Of a stretch of 64,000 bases of DNA, positions 36,169-44,325 are shown piece by piece. The DNA is from Halorhabdus sp. CBA1104. GTDB lineage: Archaea; Halobacteriota; Halobacteria; Halobacteriales; Haloarculaceae. The DNA lies in the NCBI RefSeq assembly GCF_009690625.1, contig NZ_CP033878.1:124001-188000 (forward strand), written 5' to 3'. The translations under genes were made by a program, and so were the position numbers. A model generated the notes under the pieces. It ran no database searches, was not told where the DNA came from, and saw only the letters and a program-made list of their open reading frames with translations. Position 1 is the stretch's first letter. Each line of letters starts with the position of its first letter.

Positions 36169-36942
36169 ATGCGCGATATCCTCGAAGCGCTCGCAGCGGG
36201 CGAGTTGAGTGTCGAGGCCGCCCAGGCCGAGTTGCAGGGATACGCTCGGAACGCGGGCGGTCGATTCGACGCGGCCCGCCAGACCCGGGCCGGCGTCCCC
36301 GAAGCGATCCTCGGAGACGGCAAGACGCCAGCTGAAGTCGCCTCGCTCGCGGCGACCGCACTCGAAACCACTGGGCGGGCCATCGCAACCCGCCTCACGC
36401 AAGCCCAGACGACGGCCGTCCGTCTGCGACTCGCAGACGAACACCCGGACGCCACGTTGCGCTGGGACGAACGCTCGGCCGTCCTCGTCGCGACGGCTCC
36501 CGACTTCGAACGCCCCCGGCTGGAGGCGACTGTTGGCGTCGTGACCGCTGGCACTTCTGATGCCGTTCCGGCCGGCGAGGCCGCCGCGATCGCGGGCGAG
36601 ATGGGCGCTCGCGTCTACCGCGTCGACGACGTCGGCGTCGCCTCGATCGCTCGCCTCCTCGATAAGCTCGATGCACTCCGGGCCGTCGACGTCCTGATCG
36701 TCGCCGCCGGGCGGGAGGGCGCGCTGCCGACGGTGACTGCCGGTCTCGTCGACGTCCCACTCATCGGCCTCCCGGTCTCGACCGGCTACGGTCACGGTGG
36801 TGACGGTGAAGCCGCGCTATCCGGGATGTTACAGTCCTGTACCGCACTCTCGGTGGTCAACGTCGACGCCGGATTCACGGCCGGCGCACAGGCTGGACTG
36901 ATCGCTCGGCGCATCGATGCTGCTGGCGGCAAGCGTGCATAG
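36169..36942 (+). CDS. larB: Nickel pincer cofactor biosynthesis protein LarB
   Basis: This 257-aa enzyme carboxylates and hydrolyses nicotinic acid adenine dinucleotide, the first step to the nickel-pincer cofactor of lactate racemase. The AIRC/PurE-like core is visible: VGVVTAGTSDAVPAGEAAAI, ARVYRVDDVGVASIARLL, LIVAAGREGALPTVTAGL and GLPVSTGYGHGGDGEAALSG. The N-terminal helix domain begins MRDILEALAAGELSVEAAQ. larC and larE are not in this window. Length is typical. Confidence 0.94.
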   Translation: MRDILEALAAGELSVEAAQAELQGYARNAGGRFDAARQTRAGVPEAILGDGKTPAEVASLAATALETTGRAIATRLTQAQTTAVRLRLADEHPDATLRWDERSAVLVATAPDFERPRLEATVGVVTAGTSDAVPAGEAAAIAGEMGARVYRVDDVGVASIARLLDKLDALRAVDVLIVAAGREGALPTVTAGLVDVPLIGLPVSTGYGHGGDGEAALSGMLQSCTALSVVNVDAGFTAGAQAGLIARRIDAAGGKRA

Positions 36943-37008
36943 ATTCCCACTGTTCATGTGGGTGTATGACATAGTAGGCGTGTCGGCTGGCGAGGCCGAC
37001 GGTGCCCA

Positions 37009-37158
37009 ATGCCCGACTGTAATCACTGCGGCGCGCACGTTTCCGAACAGTTCGCTCGCGTCTTCGCGGACGAACGCGGACAGCTACACGCCTGCCCCGA
37101 CTGCGCTGCCAATGCCGGCATCGCCGAGACGGCGCGGCGACGGGCCGTCAACGCTTGA
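37009..37158 (+). CDS. Small zinc-finger protein (DUF7563 type), second copy
   Basis: This 49-aa protein reads MPDCNHCGAHVSEQFARVFA, then CPDCAANA, the same two-knuckle layout and central ARVF as the gene at 33362. The C-terminus is Arg-rich (ETARRRAVNA). A TGACATAGTA sequence lies 33 bp upstream (36967-36976), one of several occurrences of that motif in the window. It precedes the GIY-YIG gene by 15 bp and may be co-transcribed with it. Confidence 0.82.
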   Translation: MPDCNHCGAHVSEQFARVFADERGQLHACPDCAANAGIAETARRRAVNA

Positions 37159-37173
37159 CGGGGCCGTCCCACC

Positions 37174-37461
37174 ATGAGTACGGACGCTCACTTCGTGTAC
37201 GTCCTCCGCTGTGAGGACGACACGCTGTACACCGGCTACACGACCGATCCAGAACGGCGACTCGCCGAGCACCAGGCCGGCGAGGGAGCGAAATACACGC
37301 GCGGCCGAACACCGGTCGAACTCGTTCACCTCGAACGGTTCGAGAGTCGTTCGGCTGCTCAGTCTCGCGAATACGAGATCAAACAACACTCCCGTGACCG
37401 CAAAGCGTCCCTGATCGAGGGTGCGAAGCTGGCCCGCAGGAAACTGCCCGACGACGACTGA
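37174..37461 (+). CDS. GIY-YIG nuclease superfamily protein (UPF0213/YhbQ type)
   Basis: This 95-aa single-domain protein carries the catalytic landmarks of the GIY-YIG fold. They are FVYVLRCEDDTLYTGYTTDP (the GIY...YIG equivalents V-Y-V and Y-T-G), Arg in ERRLAEHQ and the Glu-bearing helix QSREYEIKQHSRDRK. UPF0213 proteins of this size are structure-selective or single-strand-acting nucleases of unclear biological role. It is close behind a zinc-finger gene. Confidence 0.9.
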   Translation: MSTDAHFVYVLRCEDDTLYTGYTTDPERRLAEHQAGEGAKYTRGRTPVELVHLERFESRSAAQSREYEIKQHSRDRKASLIEGAKLARRKLPDDD

Positions 37462-37490
37462 CCGACTGGCCGGACACACAGCCCCGACGC

Positions 37491-37865
37491 TCACGTGACG
37501 TTGAGGTCGTCCCAGAGCTTTCCGAACCGATCGGGCAAGTTCTCAGACCGGTATATCCGGACGTGATACTCGTCGTCTTCGAGTCTGATAACTGTACTTT
37601 CGAAGTTGGACTGATAGACGTTGAAGTGGTTCCCGTCTTCGGCGACTTCGGTCCGCTCGGTGACTAACTCGTGTTCTTCGAGGATCTCCAGGCGGCGATA
37701 GACTGTCGGTAAGGACAGGTCCAACTCCTCGCTCAGTTGTTTCGCCGACTTGGAATCTTCACTGATGGCGGCCAGTACACGCCTGGCGTGCTGGTCGCCG
37801 ATCGTATCGAGTACTTCTTCGATCGGGCGCTCGTCGTCCACTGAGTCGAAATTTTCCACCGACAC
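37491..37865 (-). CDS. ArsR-like winged-helix transcriptional regulator
   Basis: This 124-aa regulator contains IEEVLDTIGDQHARRVLAAI, then SAKQLSEELDLSLPTVYRRL (recognition helix) and EILEEHELVTERTEVAEDGN, the wing. The C-terminal 35 residues (YQSNFESTVIRLEDDEYHV) probably form a dimer or ligand part. No metal-binding Cys is evident. It is preceded by a zinc-finger gene on the same strand, 61 bp away. Target unknown. Confidence 0.87.
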   Translation of the reverse strand: MSVENFDSVDDERPIEEVLDTIGDQHARRVLAAISEDSKSAKQLSEELDLSLPTVYRRLEILEEHELVTERTEVAEDGNHFNVYQSNFESTVIRLEDDEYHVRIYRSENLPDRFGKLWDDLNVT

Positions 37866-37926
37866 TCAAAAACGTTGTGAGAATCCAATACCGGGCGAGC
37901 GATCCGCTCGTGTCTCTTCGCCCTCG

Positions 37927-38112
37927 CTAACTTGGTCGCGACGGTGTCCACCCACATACCGAACACTTTGTCGCTGTCGACTCGTGCAATCCGCCACAGT
38001 CCGGGCACTGCTTTTTGTTGTAGTTTTCGTTCCAGCCGACAGCCTCGGTTTCGTGCCCGCGCTGGGCGAGGAATTCGTCGATGACTTCGTCGGTGCTCGG
38101 TGCGGTCGCCAT
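37927..38112 (-). CDS. Small zinc-finger protein (HVO_0416-like)
   Basis: This 61-aa protein reads MATAPSTDEVIDEFLAQRGH, a helical acidic front, then WNENYNKKQCPDCGGLHE and CSVCGWTP, two CxxC knuckles. The plan matches a conserved haloarchaeal zinc-finger family including HVO_0416. The start at 38112 follows a perfect palindrome TGGTATACCA (38121-38130) embedded in TACCATGTCA. Function unknown; regulatory or adaptor role is presumed. Confidence 0.78.
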   Translation of the reverse strand: MATAPSTDEVIDEFLAQRGHETEAVGWNENYNKKQCPDCGGLHESTATKCSVCGWTPSRPS

Positions 38113-38113
38113 A

Positions 38114-38130
38114 CATGACATGGTATACCA
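38114..38130 (-). promoter_or_regulatory. Palindrome and shared motif upstream of the zinc-finger gene
   Basis: The minus strand reads TGGTATACCATGTCATG directly upstream of the start. It combines a 10-bp perfect palindrome with the TACYATGTCA motif seen at 25433, 25956 and 36967. A candidate operator; function is inferred from recurrence only. Confidence 0.4.
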
Positions 38131-38273
38131 CACCAGCATATAGGTTTGTTGGTTGTGGTACGAGTTGCCAACCTAGCGTTTGACTCTCGGCCTCGCCCAA
38201 CACGCGGGTGAGGTTCCCTCACGCCGGACTGAGAACGGGACACTTTTGCCAGCCACGCGTCGTACGTGACGGT

Positions 38274-38621
38274 ATGTCATCCCGCGAGCTGGGGCCAGTC
38301 GATGGCGGGTCGGGGCGGGGCGGGCACCTGGCTGACGTGTTACCTATCGATCGGGCGGCAATCGAATCGCTCAGCTGGACGCTTGGGTCTCGCGTCACTG
38401 GTGGCGATGCGACGTGTCTCCTGGAACTGCGTGATCGATCGACCCCGAGTGCGCTCGCCGTCTTCGAAGCGACTGAGTACACGTACGTCGTTCGGTTCCG
38501 AACGCCTGTCGGCCGTGAGAAGTTCTTCGGCGTCGCAGCTGTCGATCTGCGTTCGATGCTCGCCGATCTCGTGGCCCAGGATGGGTGGGAACTGGATCGG
38601 GGCGGGCTCGACGCTATTTGA
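38274..38621 (+). CDS. Haloarchaeal protein of unknown function
   Basis: This 115-aa protein from ATG 38274 (MSSRELGPVDGGSGRGGH) has a core DATCLLELRDRSTPSALAVF, EATEYTYVVRFRTPVGREKF and ending AAVDLRSMLADLVAQDGWEL. Secondary-structure impression is a small alpha/beta fold with no cysteine or membrane segment. Family not recognised. It is followed by a 250-bp repeat zone ahead of tRNA-Val. Confidence 0.7.
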   Translation: MSSRELGPVDGGSGRGGHLADVLPIDRAAIESLSWTLGSRVTGGDATCLLELRDRSTPSALAVFEATEYTYVVRFRTPVGREKFFGVAAVDLRSMLADLVAQDGWELDRGGLDAI

Positions 38622-38647
38622 GGGTCCGGTTCGCTCTTTCCGAGCGT

Positions 38648-38695
38648 ATTTGAACCAAAGAAAGACTCACTTCGTTCGTCTTTCAGGGTTCAAAT
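38648..38695 (+). repeat. tRNA T-arm-derived palindrome A1
   Basis: ATTTGAACC (38648-38656) pairs perfectly with GGTTCAAAT (38687-38695). Inside, GAAAGAC (38660-38666) pairs with GTCTTTC (38678-38684). The right arm extends as GGTTCAAATCCGCC, matching the T-arm of the nearby tRNA-Val but in opposite orientation. It therefore looks like a head-to-head copy of a tRNA 3' end. Confidence 0.7.
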
Positions 38696-38748
38696 CCGCC
38701 GGACGCTTCGCAGACGCGGCGCTCGTCAATGAGCGCCAGGAAAACTCA

Positions 38749-38820
38749 GTGGGTCCGGGCGGATTTGAACCACGAGGACTTCGCTTTGCTCGTCCTCCAG
38801 CCCAAATCCTCGGTACCCAC
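38749..38820 (-). repeat. Partial tRNA-Val 3' end in an imperfect palindrome (A2)
   Basis: The first 25 nt (38749-38773) are identical to the 3' end of tRNA-Val (its acceptor and T-arm), spaced exactly 120 bp from it. The sequence then runs into a mirrored copy ending CCCAAATCC ... ACCCAC at 38820, with GAGGAC/GTCCTC pairing in the middle. At 72 nt it is close to tRNA length but has no D-arm or anticodon loop. Likely a pseudo-tRNA or an old attachment-site copy. Confidence 0.75.
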
Positions 38821-38869
38821 ACAGCCGGCGCTGGCTCCTCGTTTCACTCGTCGCAGTCGCCGGAAGAAG

Positions 38870-38944
38870 TGGGTCCGGGCGGATTTGAACCACCGACCTC
38901 GGCCTTGTAAAGGCCACGTCATAACCAACCTAGACCACGGACCC
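38870..38944 (-). tRNA. tRNA-Val (TAC anticodon)
   Basis: A 75-nt tRNA: acceptor GGGTCCG pairs with CGGACCC, D-arm TGGTCTAGGTTGGTTATGA, anticodon stem-loop with TTTACAA (anticodon TAC, reading GTA), and T-arm GGTGGTTCAAATCCGCC. The discriminator is A; CCA not encoded. Downstream lie two T-arm-derived palindromes. Confidence 0.96.
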
Positions 38945-38970
38945 GACACCACCACGTTCCCTACCTGTCG

Positions 38971-38976
38971 AAATAA
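38971..38976 (-). promoter_or_regulatory. TATA box of tRNA-Val
   Basis: The minus strand shows TTATTT 27-32 bp upstream of the tRNA 5' end, preceded by GAAAGTAAGGG as a possible BRE. The spacing fits an archaeal promoter. Confidence 0.45.
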
Positions 38977-39027
38977 CCCTTACTTTCTCACCCGAACGCT
39001 TTCACCCCACCCGTCCATCCACACTGT

Positions 39028-39537
39028 GTGGACCGAACCCGGCTCGTCAACGTCATCGTCGTCGCCCTGCTACTCGTCGCGGCGGCGATGGTCCTCGCCA
39101 GCCCGACTGGCCCGCTTGCCCCATGGCTGTACCCGCTCGATTACGGTGAGGCGACGCTGACGATCCACGACGAGAACAGGACGGCACTTGGCACCGTCGA
39201 TGTCCGGATCGCCGATACCGAACGCGAGCGCCACATCGGACTCAGCAAGACAGATGCTCTCGAAGCCGGCGCTGGGATGCTGTTCCTTCACCCTGAATCC
39301 GGCAGCTACGCCTACGTGATGCGAAACATGTCCTTCCCGATCGACATCCTCTTTATCGACACTGAGGGGCAGATCACGGAGATTCACCACGCTCCAGTCC
39401 CGGCAGATCCTCGCAACCCGGACCGACGCTATCGTGGCCACGGTCAGTACGTCCTCGAAGTTCCGTACGGGTGGACCAACGAGACGGGAATCGCCGTCGG
39501 TGATCGGGTCGATATTCCCGATTCAGTCCACGACTGA
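39028..39537 (+). CDS. DUF192 family exported protein
   Basis: This 169-aa protein starts at GTG 39028. It has an N-terminal anchor helix (LVNVIVVALLLVAAAMVLA). The DUF192 domain follows: VDVRIADTERERHIGLSKTD, GAGMLFLHPESGSYAYVMRN, MSFPIDILFIDTEGQI and the ending YVLEVPYGWTNETGIAVGDR. DUF192 proteins are small beta-barrel extracytoplasmic proteins of unknown function. It ends 45 bp before the ABC exporter gene. Confidence 0.92.
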   Translation: MDRTRLVNVIVVALLLVAAAMVLASPTGPLAPWLYPLDYGEATLTIHDENRTALGTVDVRIADTERERHIGLSKTDALEAGAGMLFLHPESGSYAYVMRNMSFPIDILFIDTEGQITEIHHAPVPADPRNPDRRYRGHGQYVLEVPYGWTNETGIAVGDRVDIPDSVHD

Positions 39538-39581
39538 GGCCTTCGACGGGCTTTTTAGCGATAGACTCTTCAAAATCCTCG

Positions 39582-41579
39582 ATGGGTGTCTCCGACCTCG
39601 ACGACGATGACGTCTTCGAGGACGTCCGCGATCGTGTCGACCGGCCGATGCGGCGGCTGTTTCGATCCTACGGCTGGGAGTACCGCTTCCAGTTTGCCAT
39701 CGGCTTCGTCAGTAGCGTCGCCGCTCGCATCCTGGATCTTCTGCCGCCACTCCTGCTGACCGTCGCCATCGACTCGATCTTCGGCGACCAGGCCTACAGC
39801 CTCTGGCTGGTTCCCGACGCCTGGCTGCCGACTAATCAGGGTCCACAGCTGTGGCTCACCGTCGGTATCATCGGCGCGGCGTTCCTGATCGGCGCTGTCT
39901 TCCACTGGACGCGCAACTGGGGCTGGAATTCCTTCTCCCAGCACATCCAGCACGACGTCCGGACTGATACGTACGACAAGATGCAGCGGCTGAACATGAA
40001 CTTCTTTGCCGACAAACAGACCGGCGAGTTGATGTCGATTCTCTCGAACGACGTCAACCGCCTCGAACGGTTTCTCAACGACGGCATGAACTCCTTTTTC
40101 CGCCTGTCGATCATGGTGCTGGGCATCGCCGGCATCCTCTTCTACTGGAACTGGCAGCTCGCGCTGGTGACGCTCGTCGTCGTGCCGCTGATCGCGCTGT
40201 TCACTTACAAGTTCGTCCAGATCATCCAGCCACAGTACGCCGAGGTCCGATCGTCGGTCGGACAGCTCAACTCCCGGCTGGAGAACAATCTCGGGGGCAT
40301 CCAGGTCATCAAAACCGCCAACACCGAGACCTTCGAGTCGGGTCGGGTCGACGATGTTTCTGCGGACTACTTCGACGCAAACTGGGAGGCTATCAACACT
40401 CGGATCAAGTTCTTCCCTGGCCTGCGACTGCTGTCGGGTGTGGGCTTTGTCGTCACCTTCCTCGTCGGCGGCCTCTGGGTGTTCACGTCCCAGACGACTG
40501 GAAGCGGGCCGTGGTTTTTCACGGGCACGCTCTCCGAGGGGGAGTTCGTCGGGTTCATCCTGCTGTCCCAGCGGTTCATCTGGCCGATGGCACAGTTCGG
40601 ACAGATCATCAACATGTACCAGCGGGCCTACGCCTCCAGTGAGCGCATCTTCGGGTTGATGGACACGCCAAGCCGGATCGTCGAGGATCCCGACGCCGAT
40701 CCCCTGGACGTGACCGAGGGCCAGGTCGAATTCGAGGACGTCACCTTCGGGTACGACGTGAGCGAGGCGCGAAGCGCCTCGGAAGCGACCGGGGAGGATG
40801 ACGACCAGGGAGCGTACATCATCGAAGACATCTCCTTCGAGGTCGAAGGCGGCGATACCGTCGCTCTCGTCGGCCCGACCGGGGCTGGCAAGTCCACCGT
40901 GATGAAACTCCTCCTCCGGATGTACGACGTCGACGAGGGAGCGATCACGATCGACGGAACGGATCTCCGAGATGCGACGATTCCGAGCCTTCGTCAGGCT
41001 CTTGGGTACGTCAGCCAGGAGACGTTCCTCTTCTACGGGACCGTCCGTGAGAACATCGAGTACGGCACCTTCGACGCCGAGAAAGATGCTGTCGTCGAGG
41101 CCGCGAAGATGGCCGAAGCCCATCGGTTCATCCAGAATCTGCCAGAGGGCTACGACACAAAGGTCGGCGAGCGCGGCGTGAAGCTCTCGGGTGGTCAACG
41201 CCAGCGGATCGCCCTTTCGCGGGCGATCCTCAAGGATCCGGAGATCCTCGTCCTCGACGAGGCGACCTCTGACGTGGACACGGAAACAGAGATGTTGATC
41301 CAGCGATCCCTGGACAAACTGACCGCCGATCGGACCACCTTCGCCATCGCGCATCGACTCTCGACGATCAAAGACGCCGACCGGATCGTCGTCATCGAGG
41401 ACGGCCGGATCGTCGAGCGTGGATCCCACGAGGAGTTGCTCACTGCAGACGGTCTCTATGCGAAACTCTGGGCGGTCCAGGCCGGCGAAATCGACGAACT
41501 GCCCCAGGAGTTCATCGAACGGGCGGCCGAACGGCGCTCACACGTCGACGCCGACGACGTGGAAGCCGACGACGACTGA
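39582..41579 (+). CDS. ABC exporter with fused membrane and ATPase domains (ABCB/MsbA type)
   Basis: This 665-aa half-transporter has six membrane helices (about residues 35-330) with the FFADKQTGELMSILSNDVNR coupling region. The nucleotide-binding domain has Walker A LVGPTGAGKSTVMKLLL, Q-loop LGYVSQETFLFYGTVREN, signature LSGGQRQRIALSRAIL, Walker B ILVLDEATSDVDTETE and H-loop AIAHRLSTI. An insertion (SEARSASEATGEDDDQGA) sits just before Walker A. It exports lipids, peptides or drugs as a homodimer; the substrate is unknown. Confidence 0.94.
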   Translation: MGVSDLDDDDVFEDVRDRVDRPMRRLFRSYGWEYRFQFAIGFVSSVAARILDLLPPLLLTVAIDSIFGDQAYSLWLVPDAWLPTNQGPQLWLTVGIIGAAFLIGAVFHWTRNWGWNSFSQHIQHDVRTDTYDKMQRLNMNFFADKQTGELMSILSNDVNRLERFLNDGMNSFFRLSIMVLGIAGILFYWNWQLALVTLVVVPLIALFTYKFVQIIQPQYAEVRSSVGQLNSRLENNLGGIQVIKTANTETFESGRVDDVSADYFDANWEAINTRIKFFPGLRLLSGVGFVVTFLVGGLWVFTSQTTGSGPWFFTGTLSEGEFVGFILLSQRFIWPMAQFGQIINMYQRAYASSERIFGLMDTPSRIVEDPDADPLDVTEGQVEFEDVTFGYDVSEARSASEATGEDDDQGAYIIEDISFEVEGGDTVALVGPTGAGKSTVMKLLLRMYDVDEGAITIDGTDLRDATIPSLRQALGYVSQETFLFYGTVRENIEYGTFDAEKDAVVEAAKMAEAHRFIQNLPEGYDTKVGERGVKLSGGQRQRIALSRAILKDPEILVLDEATSDVDTETEMLIQRSLDKLTADRTTFAIAHRLSTIKDADRIVVIEDGRIVERGSHEELLTADGLYAKLWAVQAGEIDELPQEFIERAAERRSHVDADDVEADDD

Positions 41580-41654
41580 CGATGGAGTGTTAACGGATCG
41601 TTTTGTCTTCCCGTTCGCAGAAACGTTTTGCCAATCGGACCATCCTCTTGAGCT

Positions 41655-42377
41655 ATGCAACTCACTGACTGTACGTGGACTGACGTCGAATCCGCTGACA
41701 CCGATCTTGCTGTCCTGCCGGTCGGCAGTACCGAACAGCACGGGCCACACGCACCGCTGGGAACCGACGCACTCGCCGCAGAAGCGGTCGCGGCGGCCGG
41801 TGTCGATGCCGTCGATCGCGATGTCGCCGTTGGGCCACCGATCCCCGTCGGTGTGAGCGAAGAACACCGTGCCTTCGCGGGCTCACTCTGGGTTAGCGAA
41901 GACACGTTTCGCGCGTACGTCCGCGAGACGATCGAGAGCCTCACCCACCACGGCTTCGATCGAATCGTGGTCGTCAACGGCCACGGCGGCAACGTCCCGG
42001 CGCTCCGGGAAGTCTGTGCGCATATTTCCCGGGACGGCGACGCGTATGCCGTCCCGTTTACGTGGTTCGAGGCGGTCGATCCCGCAGACGTCGAGATGGG
42101 CCACGCTGGCCCGCTCGAAACTGCCCTACTCGAACACGTCGCCCCCGAGTCAATCGACACTGAAGCGAAAGCGACGGCCGGCAAGAATGCCGCCGACCGC
42201 TGGGGCGAGTGGGAGGGCAGTGTCAATCTCGCCTACGATACGAACGAATTCAGTGACAATGGGGTCGTCGGCGATCCCGCCGACGGGAGCGCCAAGCTGG
42301 GCGAACGACTGCTCGCCGAAGCGACTGACGCGCTGGCGGCGCTGCTCGAACGGGTCGCCGAGCGGTCACGGGACTGA
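41655..42377 (+). CDS. Creatininase family protein (ArfB-like candidate)
   Basis: This 240-aa metal-dependent amidohydrolase-like enzyme has LPVGSTEQHGPHAPLGTDAL, whose His and Asp bind metal, and VVNGHGGNVPALREV. A later Glu/His segment is DPADVEMGHAGPLETALL. In archaea one branch (ArfB) deformylates 2-amino-5-formylamino-6-ribosylaminopyrimidinone phosphate for F420/riboflavin synthesis; other branches act on creatinine-like amides or mycofactocin. ArfB is the likeliest role in a haloarchaeon, but is inferred. Confidence 0.88.
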   Translation: MQLTDCTWTDVESADTDLAVLPVGSTEQHGPHAPLGTDALAAEAVAAAGVDAVDRDVAVGPPIPVGVSEEHRAFAGSLWVSEDTFRAYVRETIESLTHHGFDRIVVVNGHGGNVPALREVCAHISRDGDAYAVPFTWFEAVDPADVEMGHAGPLETALLEHVAPESIDTEAKATAGKNAADRWGEWEGSVNLAYDTNEFSDNGVVGDPADGSAKLGERLLAEATDALAALLERVAERSRD

Positions 42378-42387
42378 GACGGGACGG

Positions 42388-42801
42388 TTACTCCTCGTCC
42401 TCGGTGGCGGCCGCTCCAGCGGACTCGAGTGCGCTTTTCAGTTCCGGGATCGTACTCGTCAACTCGCCGATCTGCTCGCGTGCCTCGGTCAAGTCGTCGA
42501 CAATCTCTGTTAGTGCTTCGAGTTCGGCTTCGAGATCCTCAGCATCCTCGAAGGCGTCGGCGCGCTTGCCCATCGTGTACCACTTCTTTGCGTCTCTGAG
42601 GTGTTCCTCGGCGTCGCCGGGATCGACGCCCGAACGCAGGGCGTTGAGGACGCCAAGCGTGTTGTCGGCCTCGACGTCCCAGATGTCAGCCACATCGGGT
42701 AACTCATCTCGGGTCGCCGCGAGGTGCTGTTCGACATCCTCGCGCATCTCGCTGGCTGCTTCGCCAAAGAGGTCGTCGTCGTCCAGTGTCGCCTGACTCA
42801 T
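42388..42801 (-). CDS. DUF5790 family acidic protein
   Basis: This 137-aa, very acidic, all-helical protein starts MSQATLDDDDLFGEAASEMR. It contains WDVEADNTLGVLNALRSGVD, KKWYTMGKRADAFEDAEDLE and a coiled-coil-like LEALTEIVDDLTEAREQIGE. No motif for catalysis. The family is restricted to haloarchaea and its role is unknown. It converges on the creatininase gene with a 10-bp gap. Confidence 0.85.
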   Translation of the reverse strand: MSQATLDDDDLFGEAASEMREDVEQHLAATRDELPDVADIWDVEADNTLGVLNALRSGVDPGDAEEHLRDAKKWYTMGKRADAFEDAEDLEAELEALTEIVDDLTEAREQIGELTSTIPELKSALESAGAAATEDEE

Positions 42802-42876
42802 GTACTGGGATTCACTCCCACACCTGTTAAAAGGTTGCCCACAACTGAACGTGAATGCACTGCTCGGACGCGATCG

Positions 42877-43917
42877 CTACGTCGCCGACGGCCGTCGATC
42901 ACCGAGCACGTCGAACGTCTCGTTGGTGTCACCAAGGACGAGTAACGCGAACTGACGGTGAAACACCTTGATCGGGACGTACACTGCTGCCGCCACGAGC
43001 AAGACGACAAGCAGGTACAGCCCCAACAGGACGACCAACAGCACGAGTGCCCCGGCGGTCATCGTCCCGCCCTGGATGGCCCCCAGACCGACGGGAACAG
43101 CGACGATCGCGAACGGAATTGCCAGCGCGACAGCAGCGACTCCGATGACGATACTCCCGGCGATCTCCGTGACGACGTGCAGGCCAAAGGCGACCAAAAC
43201 GTAGGTGCCGTACTGTTTCCACTGTTCGACCAGTGTCGGCCAGAAGCGCCGCCAGGCGTCGACTAACCCACGGTCTTCCTGGAGCATGATCGGCACGACG
43301 AATTCCGTCGTGAATCCGTTGGCCAGCGCCACGATGGCACCCACCGCGAGCCCCACTGGGACGAGGACGAACGCGCCGACGAGCAACCGCGAGGCCGAGG
43401 GGACGACGAGTTCACCCGACAGGAGAGTTGCGACGACATCGCCAAACAACAGTAGCGTGGCTCCGCCCAGGACCAATAGTGTCGCGAGTCCGAGCACGAG
43501 TCGGAAGGCGAACAACCGTAGCCCCTTCCCCGCATAGCGGCGGAGATATTGCCGGACGTGAATCTCGTCGGTCGCGAGCGACTCGACGAAGACGAACTCC
43601 ATGACCGCGCCGACCGCACCGACGAGGAGCCCGACCACTACGAGGGCGGCGACGAGGCCGAGAACGACGGCCATCGCCGTCGCCGAGAGTTCGGGCAGCG
43701 CGACCGATAGCTCGGGGAGTTCCTCGCCGGGAACGGACCCGGCGGTTGCGGGCAGGTTGCTCACACTCGATATTGCCCCGCTTCCGCCGCCTGCTCCGCC
43801 GAGCAAGAGGGCAGCGATCACTGCCAGTCGGCCCCACCGCCCCGCCGTGACGGGCGTGAGAAACGACCGTGTCATGTCGACCGCGTCGTCGATCCGTTCG
43901 ACCGCAGCCAAGGCCAT
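42877..43917 (-). CDS. Haloarchaeal multi-pass membrane protein (DUF7544-like)
   Basis: This 346-aa protein has a cytoplasmic start (MALAAVERIDDAVDMTRSFL) and a Gly-rich segment (LLLGGAGGGSGAISS). About six long hydrophobic helices follow, including VVLGLVAALVVVGLLVGAVG and LLVVLLGLYLLVVLLVAA. Repeated blocks such as WRRFWPTLVEQWKQYGTY resemble integral glycerophosphodiester-like or DUF7544 membrane proteins. Function unknown, perhaps membrane homeostasis. Confidence 0.78.
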   Translation of the reverse strand: MALAAVERIDDAVDMTRSFLTPVTAGRWGRLAVIAALLLGGAGGGSGAISSVSNLPATAGSVPGEELPELSVALPELSATAMAVVLGLVAALVVVGLLVGAVGAVMEFVFVESLATDEIHVRQYLRRYAGKGLRLFAFRLVLGLATLLVLGGATLLLFGDVVATLLSGELVVPSASRLLVGAFVLVPVGLAVGAIVALANGFTTEFVVPIMLQEDRGLVDAWRRFWPTLVEQWKQYGTYVLVAFGLHVVTEIAGSIVIGVAAVALAIPFAIVAVPVGLGAIQGGTMTAGALVLLVVLLGLYLLVVLLVAAAVYVPIKVFHRQFALLVLGDTNETFDVLGDRRPSAT

Positions 43918-43983
43918 ACTGGTCTCTCAACGTCGGTGGGCTTAGCTTTGGGCCACAGCTTCAGGTTCTGAAGCAGTCCGTGA

Positions 43984-44325
43984 TCACTCGACTTCGAGCA
44001 GTTCCATCCGTGGATACCCCTCGTCCATCGCCATGCTGGCCGTCGCTTCGATGCCGTCGTACTCGACGACGATCTCGACTTCGGCGAACTCGCCGGTGAA
44101 CTCCGTGTACCCGACGTCCGGCTCGATTGCGTCCCGAATGGCGTCTCTTTGCATCTCGACGGTCACCTCTCGGCAGTGGGGCTGGTTCTCGATCGCACTT
44201 TCGATGGCTGCCGCGAGGTCGGGCGCACTTTCTGGACTAATCGGCGTCCCGGCGAACTGATGGTACAGCGAGCCGAATTTGATCCCGAGTTCGAACGTCG
44301 CCTTCTGGGCGTCAGTCGGAGCCAT
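43984..44325 (-). CDS. mptD: Archaeal dihydroneopterin aldolase MptD
   Basis: This 113-aa enzyme cleaves dihydroneopterin to 6-hydroxymethyl-dihydropterin. Family marks: FELGIKFGSLYHQFAGTPIS, the central YTEFTGEFAEVEIVVEYDGI and the ending GYPRMELLEVE. These match the archaeal DUF372/MptD proteins, not the bacterial FolB fold. It sits in the same region as mptA, the enzyme opening the pathway, and mch. Length is typical. Confidence 0.87.
   Translation of the reverse strand: MAPTDAQKATFELGIKFGSLYHQFAGTPISPESAPDLAAAIESAIENQPHCREVTVEMQRDAIRDAIEPDVGYTEFTGEFAEVEIVVEYDGIEATASMAMDEGYPRMELLEVE

Noticed and set aside
38640-38870. A CRISPR-like repeat array near tRNA-Val
   Set aside because: Only two copies of a 25-nt repeat, both derived from the tRNA 3' end; spacing is single and there are no cas genes.
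39570-41429. A 619-codon minus-strand open frame over the ABC exporter
   Set aside because: Shadow of the exporter gene; composition is the codon-reversed pattern and no motif is present.
41655-42377. Calling the creatininase-family enzyme a true creatininase
   Set aside because: Metal-site motifs fit the whole superfamily; archaeal members are often ArfB, so a specific creatinine role is not supported.
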